Shown here: positions 54,241 to 63,588 of the stretch, piece by piece | How positions within the stretch are numbered: the first letter of the stretch is position 1 | Layout of the letters: every line of letters begins with the position of its first letter | Assembly: GCF_000003815.2 (NCBI RefSeq) | Contig: NC_049997.1 | Coordinates: forward strand, 5,956,260 to 6,020,259 | DNA: 64,000 nucleotides | Reading direction: 5' to 3' | From: Branchiostoma floridae | Lineage: Eukaryota; Chordata; Leptocardii; Amphioxiformes; Branchiostomatidae | The notes under the pieces: model-generated | What the model was told of the DNA's origin: nothing | Seen by the model: only the letters and a program-made list of their open reading frames with translations | The model's database searches: none | Translations under genes and position numbers: made by a program

Positions 54241-54954
54241 TACCTCCCCCTGCCCTCCCAGTGGGAAAACCCTAATGAATAACATCATCAACCAAATCGA
54301 CCGCCCCTCCTAACTCGTTAACACTCACAGGAAACAGCCGAACTAACCAGAAAAACCCACACATTCAACATGGCTGATCGCTGACCTTTCGTTCGCAGGT
54401 TTTCCAATACCTTGTCTGATATTTCCCGATTACCCTGGAGGGTAGGTGTTCAATGAATATCATTAGATAGTCAGCCTTGCTCTCAAATGTCATCCAGATA
54501 CACAAGTGTGGGGAAGAATGGGTAAACTTGGAGTTTGCATGCAGATGGGTTTAAACGCTGATTTTAAGGCACTTTGTTGACACCAGTGATATTGTGTGAA
54601 ATATGCTGGTGACAGGTAAAGTGAAGTTTATTCTTGTTACCTCTGGAAAGCTGGGTCACCTTTGATGGAGGTACTGGTTTTGGTTGTGTTCTGTATTATA
54701 GGTGTTGCCTTTTGATGCATAGGATCCTTTTGATGGGTTTGTATGAATTCTTGGGGGAGGTTTTAGGATATTAAAAAGACGTGGCAATTTTGGGGTCCTA
54801 GCAGGATTTTCAGATATTGCAGGACACCCCTTTCCTGACAGTAGTGTGGTATTATACCTAATAAGGAAAGTTGACATTTGGATTAACAGCAAACTCAATT
54901 AGAGCTGGGGGGGCCAGAGTTCAAAGCATAACTAAGTAAAATATTCTGTTTAGT
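54241..54954. other. No recognised feature
   Basis: A C-rich stretch (CTACCTCCCCCTGCCCTCCC) near 54240 is followed by ordinary AT-rich sequence. The 80-codon minus frame has no recognised domain. Confidence 0.35.
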
Positions 54955-55470
54955 AGTTGATGTCTATTGACATCAGAAATACCTGCACAGTTCCAATTAC
55001 ATATATATTTGGACTAACCTGCATATGCATGTACCCTGTACATAGACCAGTGCATGTTAGGTGCTGGTTGACATCAGAAATACCTGCACAGTTCCAATCT
55101 TACCTGCATATGCCAGTGCAGGGAGACATCCGAAATACCTGCACACCTCCAATTTCACTTGAACTAACCTGTGTTCATGTATACCCAGTACATGGACCAG
55201 TGCAGGTAGACATCAGAAATACCTGCACAGCTCCAATTTTACCTGCACCAACTTGCATATGCCAGTGCAGTTTAGACATCAGGAATACCTGCAAAGTTCC
55301 AATCTTACCTGCACAAACCTGCATATGCCAGTGCAGGTAGACATCAGAAATACCTGCACAGCTCCAATTTTACCTGCACCAACTTGCATATGCCAGTGCA
55401 GTTTAGACATCAGAAATACCTGCACAGCTCCAATTTTACCTGCACCAACCTGCATATGCATGAGGCATTA
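54955..55470. repeat. ACCTGCA tandem array, about seven copies, 54-85-bp unit
   Basis: GACATCAGAAATACCTGCAC recurs near 54970, 55070, 55208, 55341 and 55408, with variants near 55124 and 55275. Copies are interleaved with TCCAATTTTACCTGCACCAA and CTGCATATGCCAGTGCAGGT. The unit derives from the interior of the hAT-type family at 49657. The repetitive frames (DIRNTCTAPILPAPTCICQC) arise from the spacing. Confidence 0.93.
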
Positions 55471-56374
55471 CAAGTCCTTTGGGCCAACATCATGCTGCAT
55501 TTATCATTGACATAACTGACAAAAAGGTGCGCTTATCGGACTCTGACATCATGACTGAAACGTGAACATATTACATTTCTTCTCATCTCCGGCTTATCAT
55601 GTAAGCGTGCATGCGACATCTGCCCAACCCTGTACCGCGTATGTGTCGGTAGTCGTCCGTTAATCCCGCATCTTTATTCAGGAACTCTCCCGTGATTTTG
55701 ATGCACAGGTGTACCGCCCTCTGGGGAATGTGACCTTGACACTGCATAGAGCAGATCTAAATCATTTCATTGTTTCATCAAGAAATTACTGTAGAAGGAT
55801 CAAGCAAGTACGTCAATAATTTCTTTGCTAGTCTTCAGTCAGCATAGCTATTTGTTTAGCATGAAGCAGCCTATAAAGATATAACTTAAGTCTTTTTGAT
55901 CTTATGCTAGTCTTTAGTATGCATTTCAATTTGTTTGTGGTGTACATTTCTAGGAGTACTTTAAGTCTAATGTTATGTGCAAAAAGCATATCACGTATGA
56001 TATATTAATAAGTAGATCCTAGATCTGTATTCGGATCCTGGTTGGCGCCTTTTTTTCTGATAGAATTTTAAGCTGCTTTTAATATGACGTATTCCTTATT
56101 TTGTGCTGCTTTTCTATGATTGTCAACGATAGTTCACTCCCCTCATTGCCGATTGGACCTCACTAGAATGTGTAGCAAATTATTTTAAATTTGTATTATT
56201 TTTGCATTTCTTTACCTTTGTGTTGTTTGCATGCCTATGGTTGGTTGACTACTTTGGGATGTATCTGTCCTTGGTGCTGATTTGACGGTGATAACTTTGT
56301 TTGGAAGGAAACTGAGCTGTAAGGTTTGCTCCACTCAAGGACCTCTAATGTTTTTGATAAGTGTGATAGGCTCT
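55471..56374. other. No recognised feature
   Basis: Non-repeated. The part 55525-55745 is somewhat CpG-richer (CTGTACCGCGTATGTGTCGG) and could be a conserved element; otherwise nothing noted. Confidence 0.3.
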
Positions 56375-56560
56375 TTAACATGCCCTTCTGAAACATGGGA
56401 CGTCCAGTTTCACTGAAGCCCTAACTGAAGCTGAGTATTCATTTTCAACGAGTCGAGTGACGAAATAGCAGCAAAGTGCCTTTCCCAAGGGCAGGACATT
56501 TGGGCCTGCTTGGGATTTGAACCCTGGAACTTTGGATTGGAACATCAACAACCATAAAAC
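56375..56560 (-). mobile_element. tRNA-derived SINE, minus strand, degraded
   Basis: On the minus strand a B-box-like GGTTCAAATCC (56523-56513) is followed by CTTGGGAAAGGCACTTTGCT, GTCACTCGACTCGTTG and GGGCATGTTAAAGAGCC. This is the same order of body segments as at 49004, 35450 and 17655. The A box is not clear. Confidence 0.6.
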
Positions 56561-56639
56561 ACCTTATAAATTTGCCCTGTCCCTCCAGATAAGTATGATG
56601 CATCAGGCAACAGATTGGGGTGAATGTGATGTCGTGCGG

Positions 56640-57345
56640 TTATGGAGCAGTGCTTCACCCCTTAACATGCGATAGATCCATTAATGTTCAACCAATTCAA
56701 CCACAGGATGTGATCACTTGTCACTTAAACCCTCAGCAACTTGGGTATTAATGCTAGTTCACCTTTATCTGTTGGGTACCGTTGCTTTTAAAAAACAGGT
56801 TATTTGGGGATATTTTCAGGATATTGCAGTTTAAAACTATCATCCGTCGACTTGATGTGCCTAAAACCCCTGTTTTCAATAGCAAAGAATATAGGTTACC
56901 CCGTGGATAAAGGTAAACCGGCATTAAATTTGATCATCTCTCAGCTCAGACCTGGACTAGCAACATCCTGTAGAAGTTAAAGTAAAGGTGCATTGTAGCA
57001 AATTATATGTTTAACATGCAATAGATACATTATGGTCAGTTGTCACTTAAACCCTCAGCAACTTGGGTATTAAATCTGATCCTCTCTCAGCTCAAGAGCA
57101 AAAATCTGATTTTCTAAAGTCAAAATCTGATGTTTAAAAGTCAAACCTGGACTGGTTACTACCTGCAGAAATTGAAGTACCTGGTGCATTGTAGCAAATT
57201 AGATGTTTAACATGCAATAGATCCATTAATGTTCAGTTGTCACTTAAACCCTCAGCAACTTCGGCATTAAATCTTATCCTCTCTCAGCTCAAGAACAAAA
57301 ATCTGATTTTTAAGAGTCAAACCTAGACAAGTTTTAAATTGGAGT
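56640..57345. repeat. Tandem array, three copies of about 190-bp unit, one carrying a MITE
   Basis: TTGTCACTTAAACCCTCAGC with AACTTGGGTATTAA occurs at about 56718 and 57040, and a variant with AACTTCGGCATTAAAT at about 57237. Copies continue with CCTCTCTCAGCTCAAGA, GAAGTACCTGGTGCATTGTA and TTTAACATGCAATAGATCCA. Copy 1 is split by the MITE at 56751-56924. Confidence 0.9.
56751..56924. mobile_element. TA-flanked MITE, family 2, copy 3
   Basis: Left end ATGCTAGTTCACCTTTATCT, right end (reverse complement) ATGCCGGTTTACCTTTATCC, flanked by TA at 56749-56750 and 56925-56926. The uninterrupted tandem copy at about 57059 reads GGGTATTAAATCTGATC with a single TA, so it is a natural empty site. That confirms element limits and a 2-bp TA target. 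Confidence 0.93.
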
Positions 57346-57935
57346 ACTGGACAGGTGCATTTTAGCTAATTAGATAAGTTTCATAGCAGTTGGAGGCTTT
57401 TAAAGATGTGAACCCATTTCTTTCCCCTTTGGTTTCAGTAAAATGATCCTAAATATCATAGGTACACAGTAATGCATGTATAAAGAGACTAATGATTGTG
57501 AATGCACCTGTGAAATCATCACACCAGAACAGTATTTGTGTTAATTGTAGACAATTACCTTAAGTGTTTTTGACCATAAAACTTTCACATGAATTTTTAA
57601 TAATTTTTTTTTTCATATCCATCATCAACCAAACCATGGATGGCTAGCCATATGAAGTCTGGTACACTTCAGTCTGTTCTATGGTACACCAGAGGCATTT
57701 AGACTCTTCAATATTACAGATACTGCGTAGGCTTAAAATCCTTCTGGCTGTGTCAAACTTGCCCGATATGTGTATCTCATCGTAAGTGGCGATATAATCC
57801 TTCCATAAAGGAAATAGGAACACCATTGTCCGCTTACGTCGGGGGGAAATATCCGTATCCTGAATCCTTTGCAGGCTGATAGATTATTATGACAGGAAGA
57901 TCAATAAAATGGTCAATGCCTGTCCGGATGGTGCG
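57346..57935. other. No recognised feature
   Basis: AT-rich; no repeats or coding evidence noted. Confidence 0.3.
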
Positions 57936-57939
57936 TAGC

Positions 57940-58560
57940 TCTGCACCTGTGGCCCACGGCACTCTGACGGGAGATCCCATGGGCTCTTCCACCAGAGAAA
58001 GAACAATGAACAGTAGGGGTGGGTTGTGGGTACTGGTACAGACAATTCAGGTACAGGTAAGGTCCACGTCTTGGTTCACACTGAAAACCGGACCTGATTG
58101 TAAACACACCTTAAAGGATTCTGTTCACTGGCATTTGGCACTCTGAAGGGTCACGGGCTCTTCCACCAATGAGAGAACAATGAACAATAAGGGTGGGTAC
58201 CGGTACAGAAAATTCCAGTACAGGTATGGTTCAGGTCCCGGAACCTGGACATGATTGTGAACGCCTCTCAGGATTCTGTTAAGTTACTTACACTGGCATT
58301 TTAAAATCCATCGCACTCAGAAGGGAGATATCATGGGCTCTTCCACCAATGAGAGAACAATGAACAGTAGGGGTGGGTACTGGTACAGACAATTCAGGTA
58401 CAGGTATGGTTCAGGTCTTGAAGATCAGGTCTTGGTTCACACTGGAGCCTGGACATGATTGTGAATGCCTCTCAGGATTCTGTTTAGTTACTTACACTGA
58501 CATTTTACAGTCCATGGCACTCTGACGGGATCTCCCATGGGCTCTTCCACCAGAGAAAGA
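57940..58560. repeat. Tandem array of hAT-family fragments, about 180-195-bp unit
   Basis: GGGCTCTTCCACCAGAGAAA or GGGCTCTTCCACCAATGAGA recurs near 57979, 58150, 58335 and 58540. In the complete units this is followed by AGGGGTGGGTACTGGTACAG-type ends, TTCAGGTACAGGTATGGTTC and TGATTGTGAACGCCTCTCAG. It shares the hAT end with 14286 and 48430. Confidence 0.88.
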
Positions 58561-58578
58561 ACAACAAACAGCCATGAC

Positions 58579-58932
58579 CAGGGCTCTAGCCAGCGTCCGT
58601 TTTTCCGTCAATTGACGGAAATTTGCTGCTTGTGACGGAAAAATTTTAAAACCAATCCGTCAACCTTGACGGACAAAAATCTGATAAAAGCTCCTTGGTG
58701 GAAGCTACAGGCGGCTTGGGGACGCTGTCCACGGCCGTAAAAGCCACACACTGTTTGTTTTGCTATTGTTATGATTGTTAACAATGTGTGTCGGTGCCCT
58801 TTCGCATACGATAATCTGATTAAAAGCAGTTTTTCAAGGTCTCATTTCAGTCTCTCTAACTCCTGGAATAGTGTTTTCATGACAATGGGAATTGCTTGAC
58901 GGAAAAAAAATTTCGAGCTGGCTAGAGCCCTG
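58579..58932. mobile_element. Non-autonomous hAT element, perfect 8-bp target duplication
   Basis: Ends CAGGGCTCTAGCCAGC and (reverse complement) CAGGGCTCTAGCCAGC are identical, flanked by GCCATGAC on both sides (58571-58578 and 58933-58940). The interior is close to 26378-26735, lacking its (AT)n run but carrying CTGATAAAAGCTC. Identical termini suggest a younger insertion than the 26-kb copy. Confidence 0.96.
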
Positions 58933-58940
58933 GCCATGAC

Positions 58941-59384
58941 TGTACATGCCTACTTAAGAGTTGAACTTACACAGGAGACCAGTGTTGAATATATTAATAA
59001 ATAAATTTGGATGATATCTTTCCGTCACTTCAAGGTGCATGTGTGACCCAAAATTATTGTGTATTACAATTTGTAACTGTAACTGTTACAGCATCTCTAA
59101 GTCAGAAACAGACCAGCCTAAGTGCCCACTAATTAAAGAATGGTTGACAGCTAACTGACCCAGTAAAGTTGAAGTTCGCTGTGGCTTCTACGGTCTTTGT
59201 TGCAGATGCTGCATTGTATGTACTTGGGTGTGTGGTTGGAGATCTGTTTTTCAGCTGCATGTCTGGCTTTACTAAGTGCAGTATCATTCTAGGATTACGG
59301 TGTTGAAAAGATTTGTAGTTTTGGGAACTGTTATGGACTAGATATCTGTTCCCCAAACATAGCACAGGTACAGGGGCATGCCAG
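58941..59384. other. No recognised feature
   Basis: A 78-codon minus frame at 59129-59365 has no recognisable domain. Nothing else noted. Confidence 0.3.
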
Positions 59385-60590
59385 ATACAACAAAGAGATA
59401 ACTTTATTGCACAACAATTGTACGAGGTACAAAGTATGGCATCTACATAACTACAGTTCTATAGCTTAACTAACTAATACAGGAGTTGTAGTATGGGATA
59501 AGCTTCTTACAATCATTGGAAGCTTTTACAATCAGTTGAGGAGTTTCTAATATCCAAACCTTCTTTGATATATTTTCCTATATCTGCCATGCAGGGATTG
59601 TCACATGTCATGATGTATTTGAATTTGCACTTCGGGTCCATTGAGATAAATCCTTGTGTATAAAATGACAACCTCCTGTATAGAGAATTGCGTATTTCAG
59701 AATATTTGGGACATACAATCATAAAGTGATATTCGTCTTCAATTAACTCTGGACAGAATGGACAAACCCTCTGGTCGATAGGGATTTTTTTTAATCTCCC
59801 GGTTTCTATATTTAATTTGTGACAGCTAATTCTGAGTTGTGTGATTGCCCTACGAACGTCAAGGCTCTTTATGGTTGAAATGTAATTCTCTTGCTTGTAA
59901 TGCTTGTTCAATGTAGAAAGAGAGGAGAGTTTAGAATTGGTTCGAATAGAGGAATGCCAATTTTGCACGTATATATCTTGTAAACGTTGTCGTAACTGGG
60001 TGTTGATTGTATCTATGTGGTATGACCTCGGGTTCAGCCATATGTGTCCAAAGCCTTGGTAATTTAGGATATTTTTTACGTGGACAATCCAATCATGTTC
60101 TCCGAATGAAACAGTATTGTAAGTCTCACTAAGAAGGGCATCTTCGGGCAAGTTAACTAAACGATGCCAATATTTAACAAGTTGCATTTCTGCATCAATC
60201 ATAGCTGGGAAAGTTCCCAATTCTCCCCTGACACCATCGTTTGAGGCTTTGGCATGAATGCCTAACAGAAATTTTTGGAAGCGCATGTCAATGACGTCAA
60301 ATTCTGGAATTTGTTGGTTTGAATCTAGGTTTATAATTTGGAAGCCGTTCTCTTGTAAAATTTGGCTATTGGCATGACGCAGTAGTGTTTCTTTATCTGT
60401 ATGTCTTTCCAAACATACAACATAAGTACTATTCAATGCATAAGATGTGGTTTTTCTAATGGTAGCTGGAAAGATATCTTGAATGTCAAGTTTTTTAAGT
60501 AAAGTAGAAAAAACCTTTGAGGAGGATTCACAGATGTTATTGGTATGAGAATGAAATCTATGTGGCCCAAAGAAACCATCTATCAAATTG
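59385..60590 (-). mobile_element. 5'-truncated LINE (ORF2 C-terminus plus 3' UTR)
   Basis: On the minus strand the coding remnant is followed by about 125 bp ending in TTGTGCAATAAAGTTATCTC, an AATAAA-containing 3' UTR. The plus-strand start (GAGATAACTTTATTGCACAA) is therefore the 3' terminus. No clean poly-A tail or target duplication was identified. The fragment at 15350-15515 derives from the same or a close family. Confidence 0.75.
59513..60586 (-). CDS. LINE ORF2 C-terminal fragment (357 codons, no reverse-transcriptase motif)
   Basis: This is the only long open frame in the window. Residues about 94-145 (FDVIDMRFQKFLLGIHAKAS, then NDGVRGELGTFP and LVKYWHRL) resemble the region that follows the reverse-transcriptase domain in many invertebrate non-LTR ORF2 proteins. 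A zinc-knuckle-like C275-x2-C278-x8-H287-x4-C292 (RVCPFC ... EDEYHFMIVC) lies near the end, as in those families. The catalytic palm motif and endonuclease are absent. Residues 1-93 match nothing I recognise, so the junction near residue 93 may mark an internal deletion. The methionine used is just the first in the open frame. It is probably a dead remnant, although 357 codons without a stop suggest limited decay. Confidence 0.75.
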   Translation of the reverse strand: MIDGFFGPHRFHSHTNNICESSSKVFSTLLKKLDIQDIFPATIRKTTSYALNSTYVVCLERHTDKETLLRHANSQILQENGFQIINLDSNQQIPEFDVIDMRFQKFLLGIHAKASNDGVRGELGTFPAMIDAEMQLVKYWHRLVNLPEDALLSETYNTVSFGEHDWIVHVKNILNYQGFGHIWLNPRSYHIDTINTQLRQRLQDIYVQNWHSSIRTNSKLSSLSTLNKHYKQENYISTIKSLDVRRAITQLRISCHKLNIETGRLKKIPIDQRVCPFCPELIEDEYHFMIVCPKYSEIRNSLYRRLSFYTQGFISMDPKCKFKYIMTCDNPCMADIGKYIKEGLDIRNSSTDCKSFQ

Positions 60591-60743
60591 AAGTGACCTC
60601 AGCAACAAGTGCAGGTCCCAAAATCTAGGTTTTTACCATCAAAAGCTGCTGTCAATGGGCCCTTGGGATATCTAAGGTCTGAGTACCATCGGGCGAAGGT
60701 GTATTGGTGCAATTTGGCTATACTGCTCTTGGACACCCTACTA

Positions 60744-60951
60744 CTGTAAATGCATTTAAGTTCGCAGAGATTTAATTTTGCGGTAGCGAGAAAATTGACT
60801 TTTTGTGGTGGTTTCAATTTCGCGGCAGCACCGTGCACTGTAGTCTCTTACTGTTATGGAGAAATGTTCGCAGTGGTTTTGATTTTGCGGTTAAGAGGCC
60901 TCTGCAAAAAACGCTAACATTAATCCACCGGAAATATTTCTGCATTTACAG
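60744..60951. mobile_element. TA-flanked MITE, family 1, copy 3
   Basis: Perfect inverted ends CTGTAAATGCA and TGCATTTACAG, with TA on both sides (60742-60743 and 60952-60953). The interior TTTTGTGGTGGTTTCAATTT and GCACCGTGCACTGTAGTCTC matches the copies at 550 and 1145. It lies just upstream of the LINE fragment. Confidence 0.9.
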
Positions 60952-60953
60952 TA

Positions 60954-61800
60954 TACTCACCCCCCCATGTATTTTTGTATCTAGCAGAACTAGAAAAAGT
61001 TAAAATTGTTTTAAGATATTTCTTGGCAGCCAGAGTATTGGTATTACATGCATAAATGTAACATCTTTCAAAAGCATCAGGAAAAGAGTTGAAGGTATAG
61101 AGGTGAAATAATTATTCTAATTAAGGCCATTTTTCACCAGACAGTAATTGCTGTGCGATCATACAGCACTTTAATAGTCAGTGACCAAAGATGAATTTGT
61201 GCATTGAATTTCCTAGATTTCATTCTTTGAATATGAAACAATGTGAGATTTAAAAAAAATAGATGATGATTTTAAGACAAGAAAACTCGGAAATCTTAAT
61301 GAATACAAATTGTTTCTTTCTCTATTGAGTTAATTAGCAATTGTTCTATCTTTGAAATCTAAGGTTTCTCAGTGAAAGAGTGTGGAATGCTCTATGTTAC
61401 TCCTGGGAATAATGGCACTACACTGTCATGTTGAAAAATGCGAGTTAATTCGATTATGTCTCGTCTGATTCCTTGTCAGATGCACACACAGTGTCTCAGT
61501 GACTGCTGTTAATGCAACTATTCTAATGTAGGTTTTCTTTGTTTGATTAATTTTATTCACTCTGTACTACAGTCAGTAGTCTAGTCTGGATAAAACTGAC
61601 AGTAGTACTAGTAGTAAAGTTGATATACAATAATCATTGTGTTGACAATTATACAACTTAATCTTCTATACACCATGGCATCTCATCTATACCATACACT
61701 TGCCCGATTAACATTTTCACTTGCCCCGGACAATGGGGCTAATGGACTTGTCCAACCCTGGAATCGTTTCCCCATTTGCCAAGAGGCCTGCATAAAAAAG
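60954..61800. other. No recognised feature
   Basis: AT-rich. A small AGTAGTACTAGTAGTA run lies near 61602. The 158-codon plus frame from 61639 extends into the inverted-repeat element and has no domain. Confidence 0.35.
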
Positions 61801-62262
61801 CGGGTTACACCACCAATTCAATTTCTTGGTTCATGGATTTGCTCGCTCCTTTTTTTTTTGGAAATAAAAATAAAAATTACCACTCTGCAAATTTTTACCA
61901 TTAATGAAACCATTCACCACCTTTCTGGTGTAGCAAATTGGCCTTTATATTATAGACTCCTTAAAATGTTGGTATTATTATTGCAGTTATATTTTTCATT
62001 CAATATGAAGAATGGGACAAACATAAAAACTGACACTACTTTAATTTGTAATTTTCAACAAACAGGTGCTGTTACTGTAGTTTTTTGTAGTAATAGTGTT
62101 TTTGTACTTTTTTAAGCTGAAGACCTTCTATTTTTTATGTTTTGAATTAGCCCTTACCTTTACCCCAACCATTTTACAATTTTTATTTTTATTTTGCCCT
62201 CTCACTCCATATTTTTTATGAAAAAATCTATGAGCCAAGAAATTAAATTGGTGTGGCCGGCC
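61801..62262. mobile_element. Inverted-repeat element, about 38-bp arms, 460 bp
   Basis: GGTTACACCACCAATTCAAT then TTCTTGGTTCATGGATTT (left) mirrors, on the right, AAATCTATGAGCCAAGAAAT then TAAATTGGTGTGGCC. The interior is T- and A-rich with further partial complementarity. Target duplication not identified; non-coding. Confidence 0.75.
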
Positions 62263-62515
62263 GAAGTGAGAGACAATGAAACATGCAGGCAGATACCAGG
62301 AAACGTGATTTGATCAATGCAGATATGATAACTTATTCATGAATGGGAATTTAATTGTTTCGATGGTAAAATTGATTATTTGCCTCTGACCATTATAATT
62401 TATAACTGACACTCGGCTGATCGGATTTCAAACGGCTGTAAAAGTGGCCAGATCAGCAATTATGTCCGTTTAGAGCGGCGGCTTTCTGACAAGCCACTGG
62501 TACATTGGCCTTAAA
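62263..62515. promoter_or_regulatory. Repeat-poor segment, candidate conserved element
   Basis: GATTTGATCAATGCAGATAT, TGGTAAAATTGATTATTTGC, CTCGGCTGATCGGATTTCAA and CCGTTTAGAGCGGCGGCTTT are unique here, mixing homeodomain-like ATTA cores with a GC-richer end. Function unproven. Confidence 0.28.
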
Positions 62516-62924
62516 TTGTTTTCAGTGATGTTATGATGTAACATTGTGGGGTAGTTTTGAAAAAGTATCGTCAAAATTTGTGGTACAATGTTTCAACAGA
62601 TGTTGATAGGTTGCTTCCTTTTCTAAGTGGCACACAAATAATGAAAAGGTTTCATAAATACGTATCATTATGCAGGCACTTTTGTAAGAGCTTTTAGGAT
62701 TATGAATTCATGTGCAGTTACTGATTTAATTTTGCTCAGATCAGTTTCCACATTATCACACTCCTTGACTAACCCAGAGCCATTACAGATATGAAACCAG
62801 ATGCACAGATTGCAGGAAGTCTCCAGTTTAAATTTGGCCCATGCCAATTCAATGCATAGGATCTCAGATTCAATACAAAGTCATGTAGTCAGATACCTAC
62901 TTGGCCTGAGACTGTTTTAATTGA
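62516..62924. other. No recognised feature
   Basis: AT-rich, no repeats noted. Confidence 0.3.
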
Positions 62925-63432
62925 ATTATGAAAATTGTTGTTTTTTTTCCGAAAAAGTGTCCAAAAACCAACGAAGTGCTTTGGAGTGGAGCACATATAC
63001 ATGTACGCAGCAGAATCCTGTAGCATCTGCCTATTGGATTGTTCCATTATTCACTCAGTTTTCAGTAATGAATATACTAGTCATATGCATGTTTACTTTT
63101 CAGTTCTCTGCTTTCATCTATATATAATGGATATCCGAGATGTTTTTTTATGTGAAGTGCATTGAGTAGTTTCAATGTGCGAGCCAAAGGACAAAACTGA
63201 ACTGAGAGAAAGTCTGTATCATGTTTTACTTAGTTTTGAAGAATACAGTCAGATACATTCAAGTCCTCTGTTTTAATCTTGATATTATGAAAATTGGGTG
63301 TATTTTTTCCGAAAAAGTGTCAAAAACCAGTGAAGTGCCTTAGAGTGGCCTTAATATGAGAGCATATATACGCAGCAGAAGTGGTCTGTGAGTCCTGTAG
63401 CATCTGCCTATTGGATCGTTCCATTATTCATG
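62925..63432. repeat. Direct duplication, about 360 bp apart
   Basis: ATTATGAAAATTGTTG, TTTTTCCGAAAAAGTGTCCA, TCCTGTAGCATCTGCCTATT and GGATTGTTCCATTATTCA (62925-63055) recur at 63286-63432. The second copy has an insertion around TTAATATGAGAGCATATATA. Confidence 0.88.
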
Positions 63433-63588
63433 CCCTGTACGTTGGTTTGGCCCCCAGTGCCGGCTGATCTCATTTCGTCTGGGCCAACAACGATAACGTC
63501 AAGAAGCAAGCTCCGCTCCTCTGTGCCGTGCTCTGGGAAATTACGTCTGTATCGGCGCCCCGCGCATCATTTTCCCGAGATTGGCGCC
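63433..63588. other. GC-rich segment, candidate conserved element or exon
   Basis: GTTGGTTTGGCCCCCAGTGC, GCAAGCTCCGCTCCTCTGTG and CGGCGCCCCGCGCATCATTT are the most CpG-rich sequence in the window. It is open on plus through 63642 (84 codons from 63388), but the peptide is Arg/Ser/Pro-rich and unrecognised. It joins directly to the terminal tandem array. Confidence 0.3.

Noticed and set aside
54955-55470. CRISPR-like or coding repeat array (DIRNTCTAPI...)
   Set aside because: Unit length varies (54-85 bp), the unit derives from a hAT-type interior, and open frames follow from spacing rather than codon constraint.
61639-62115. 158-codon hydrophobic plus-strand frame as a membrane protein
   Set aside because: It overlaps an inverted-repeat element and is AT-rich (Phe/Leu/Ile from T-rich sequence). 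No start context or family.
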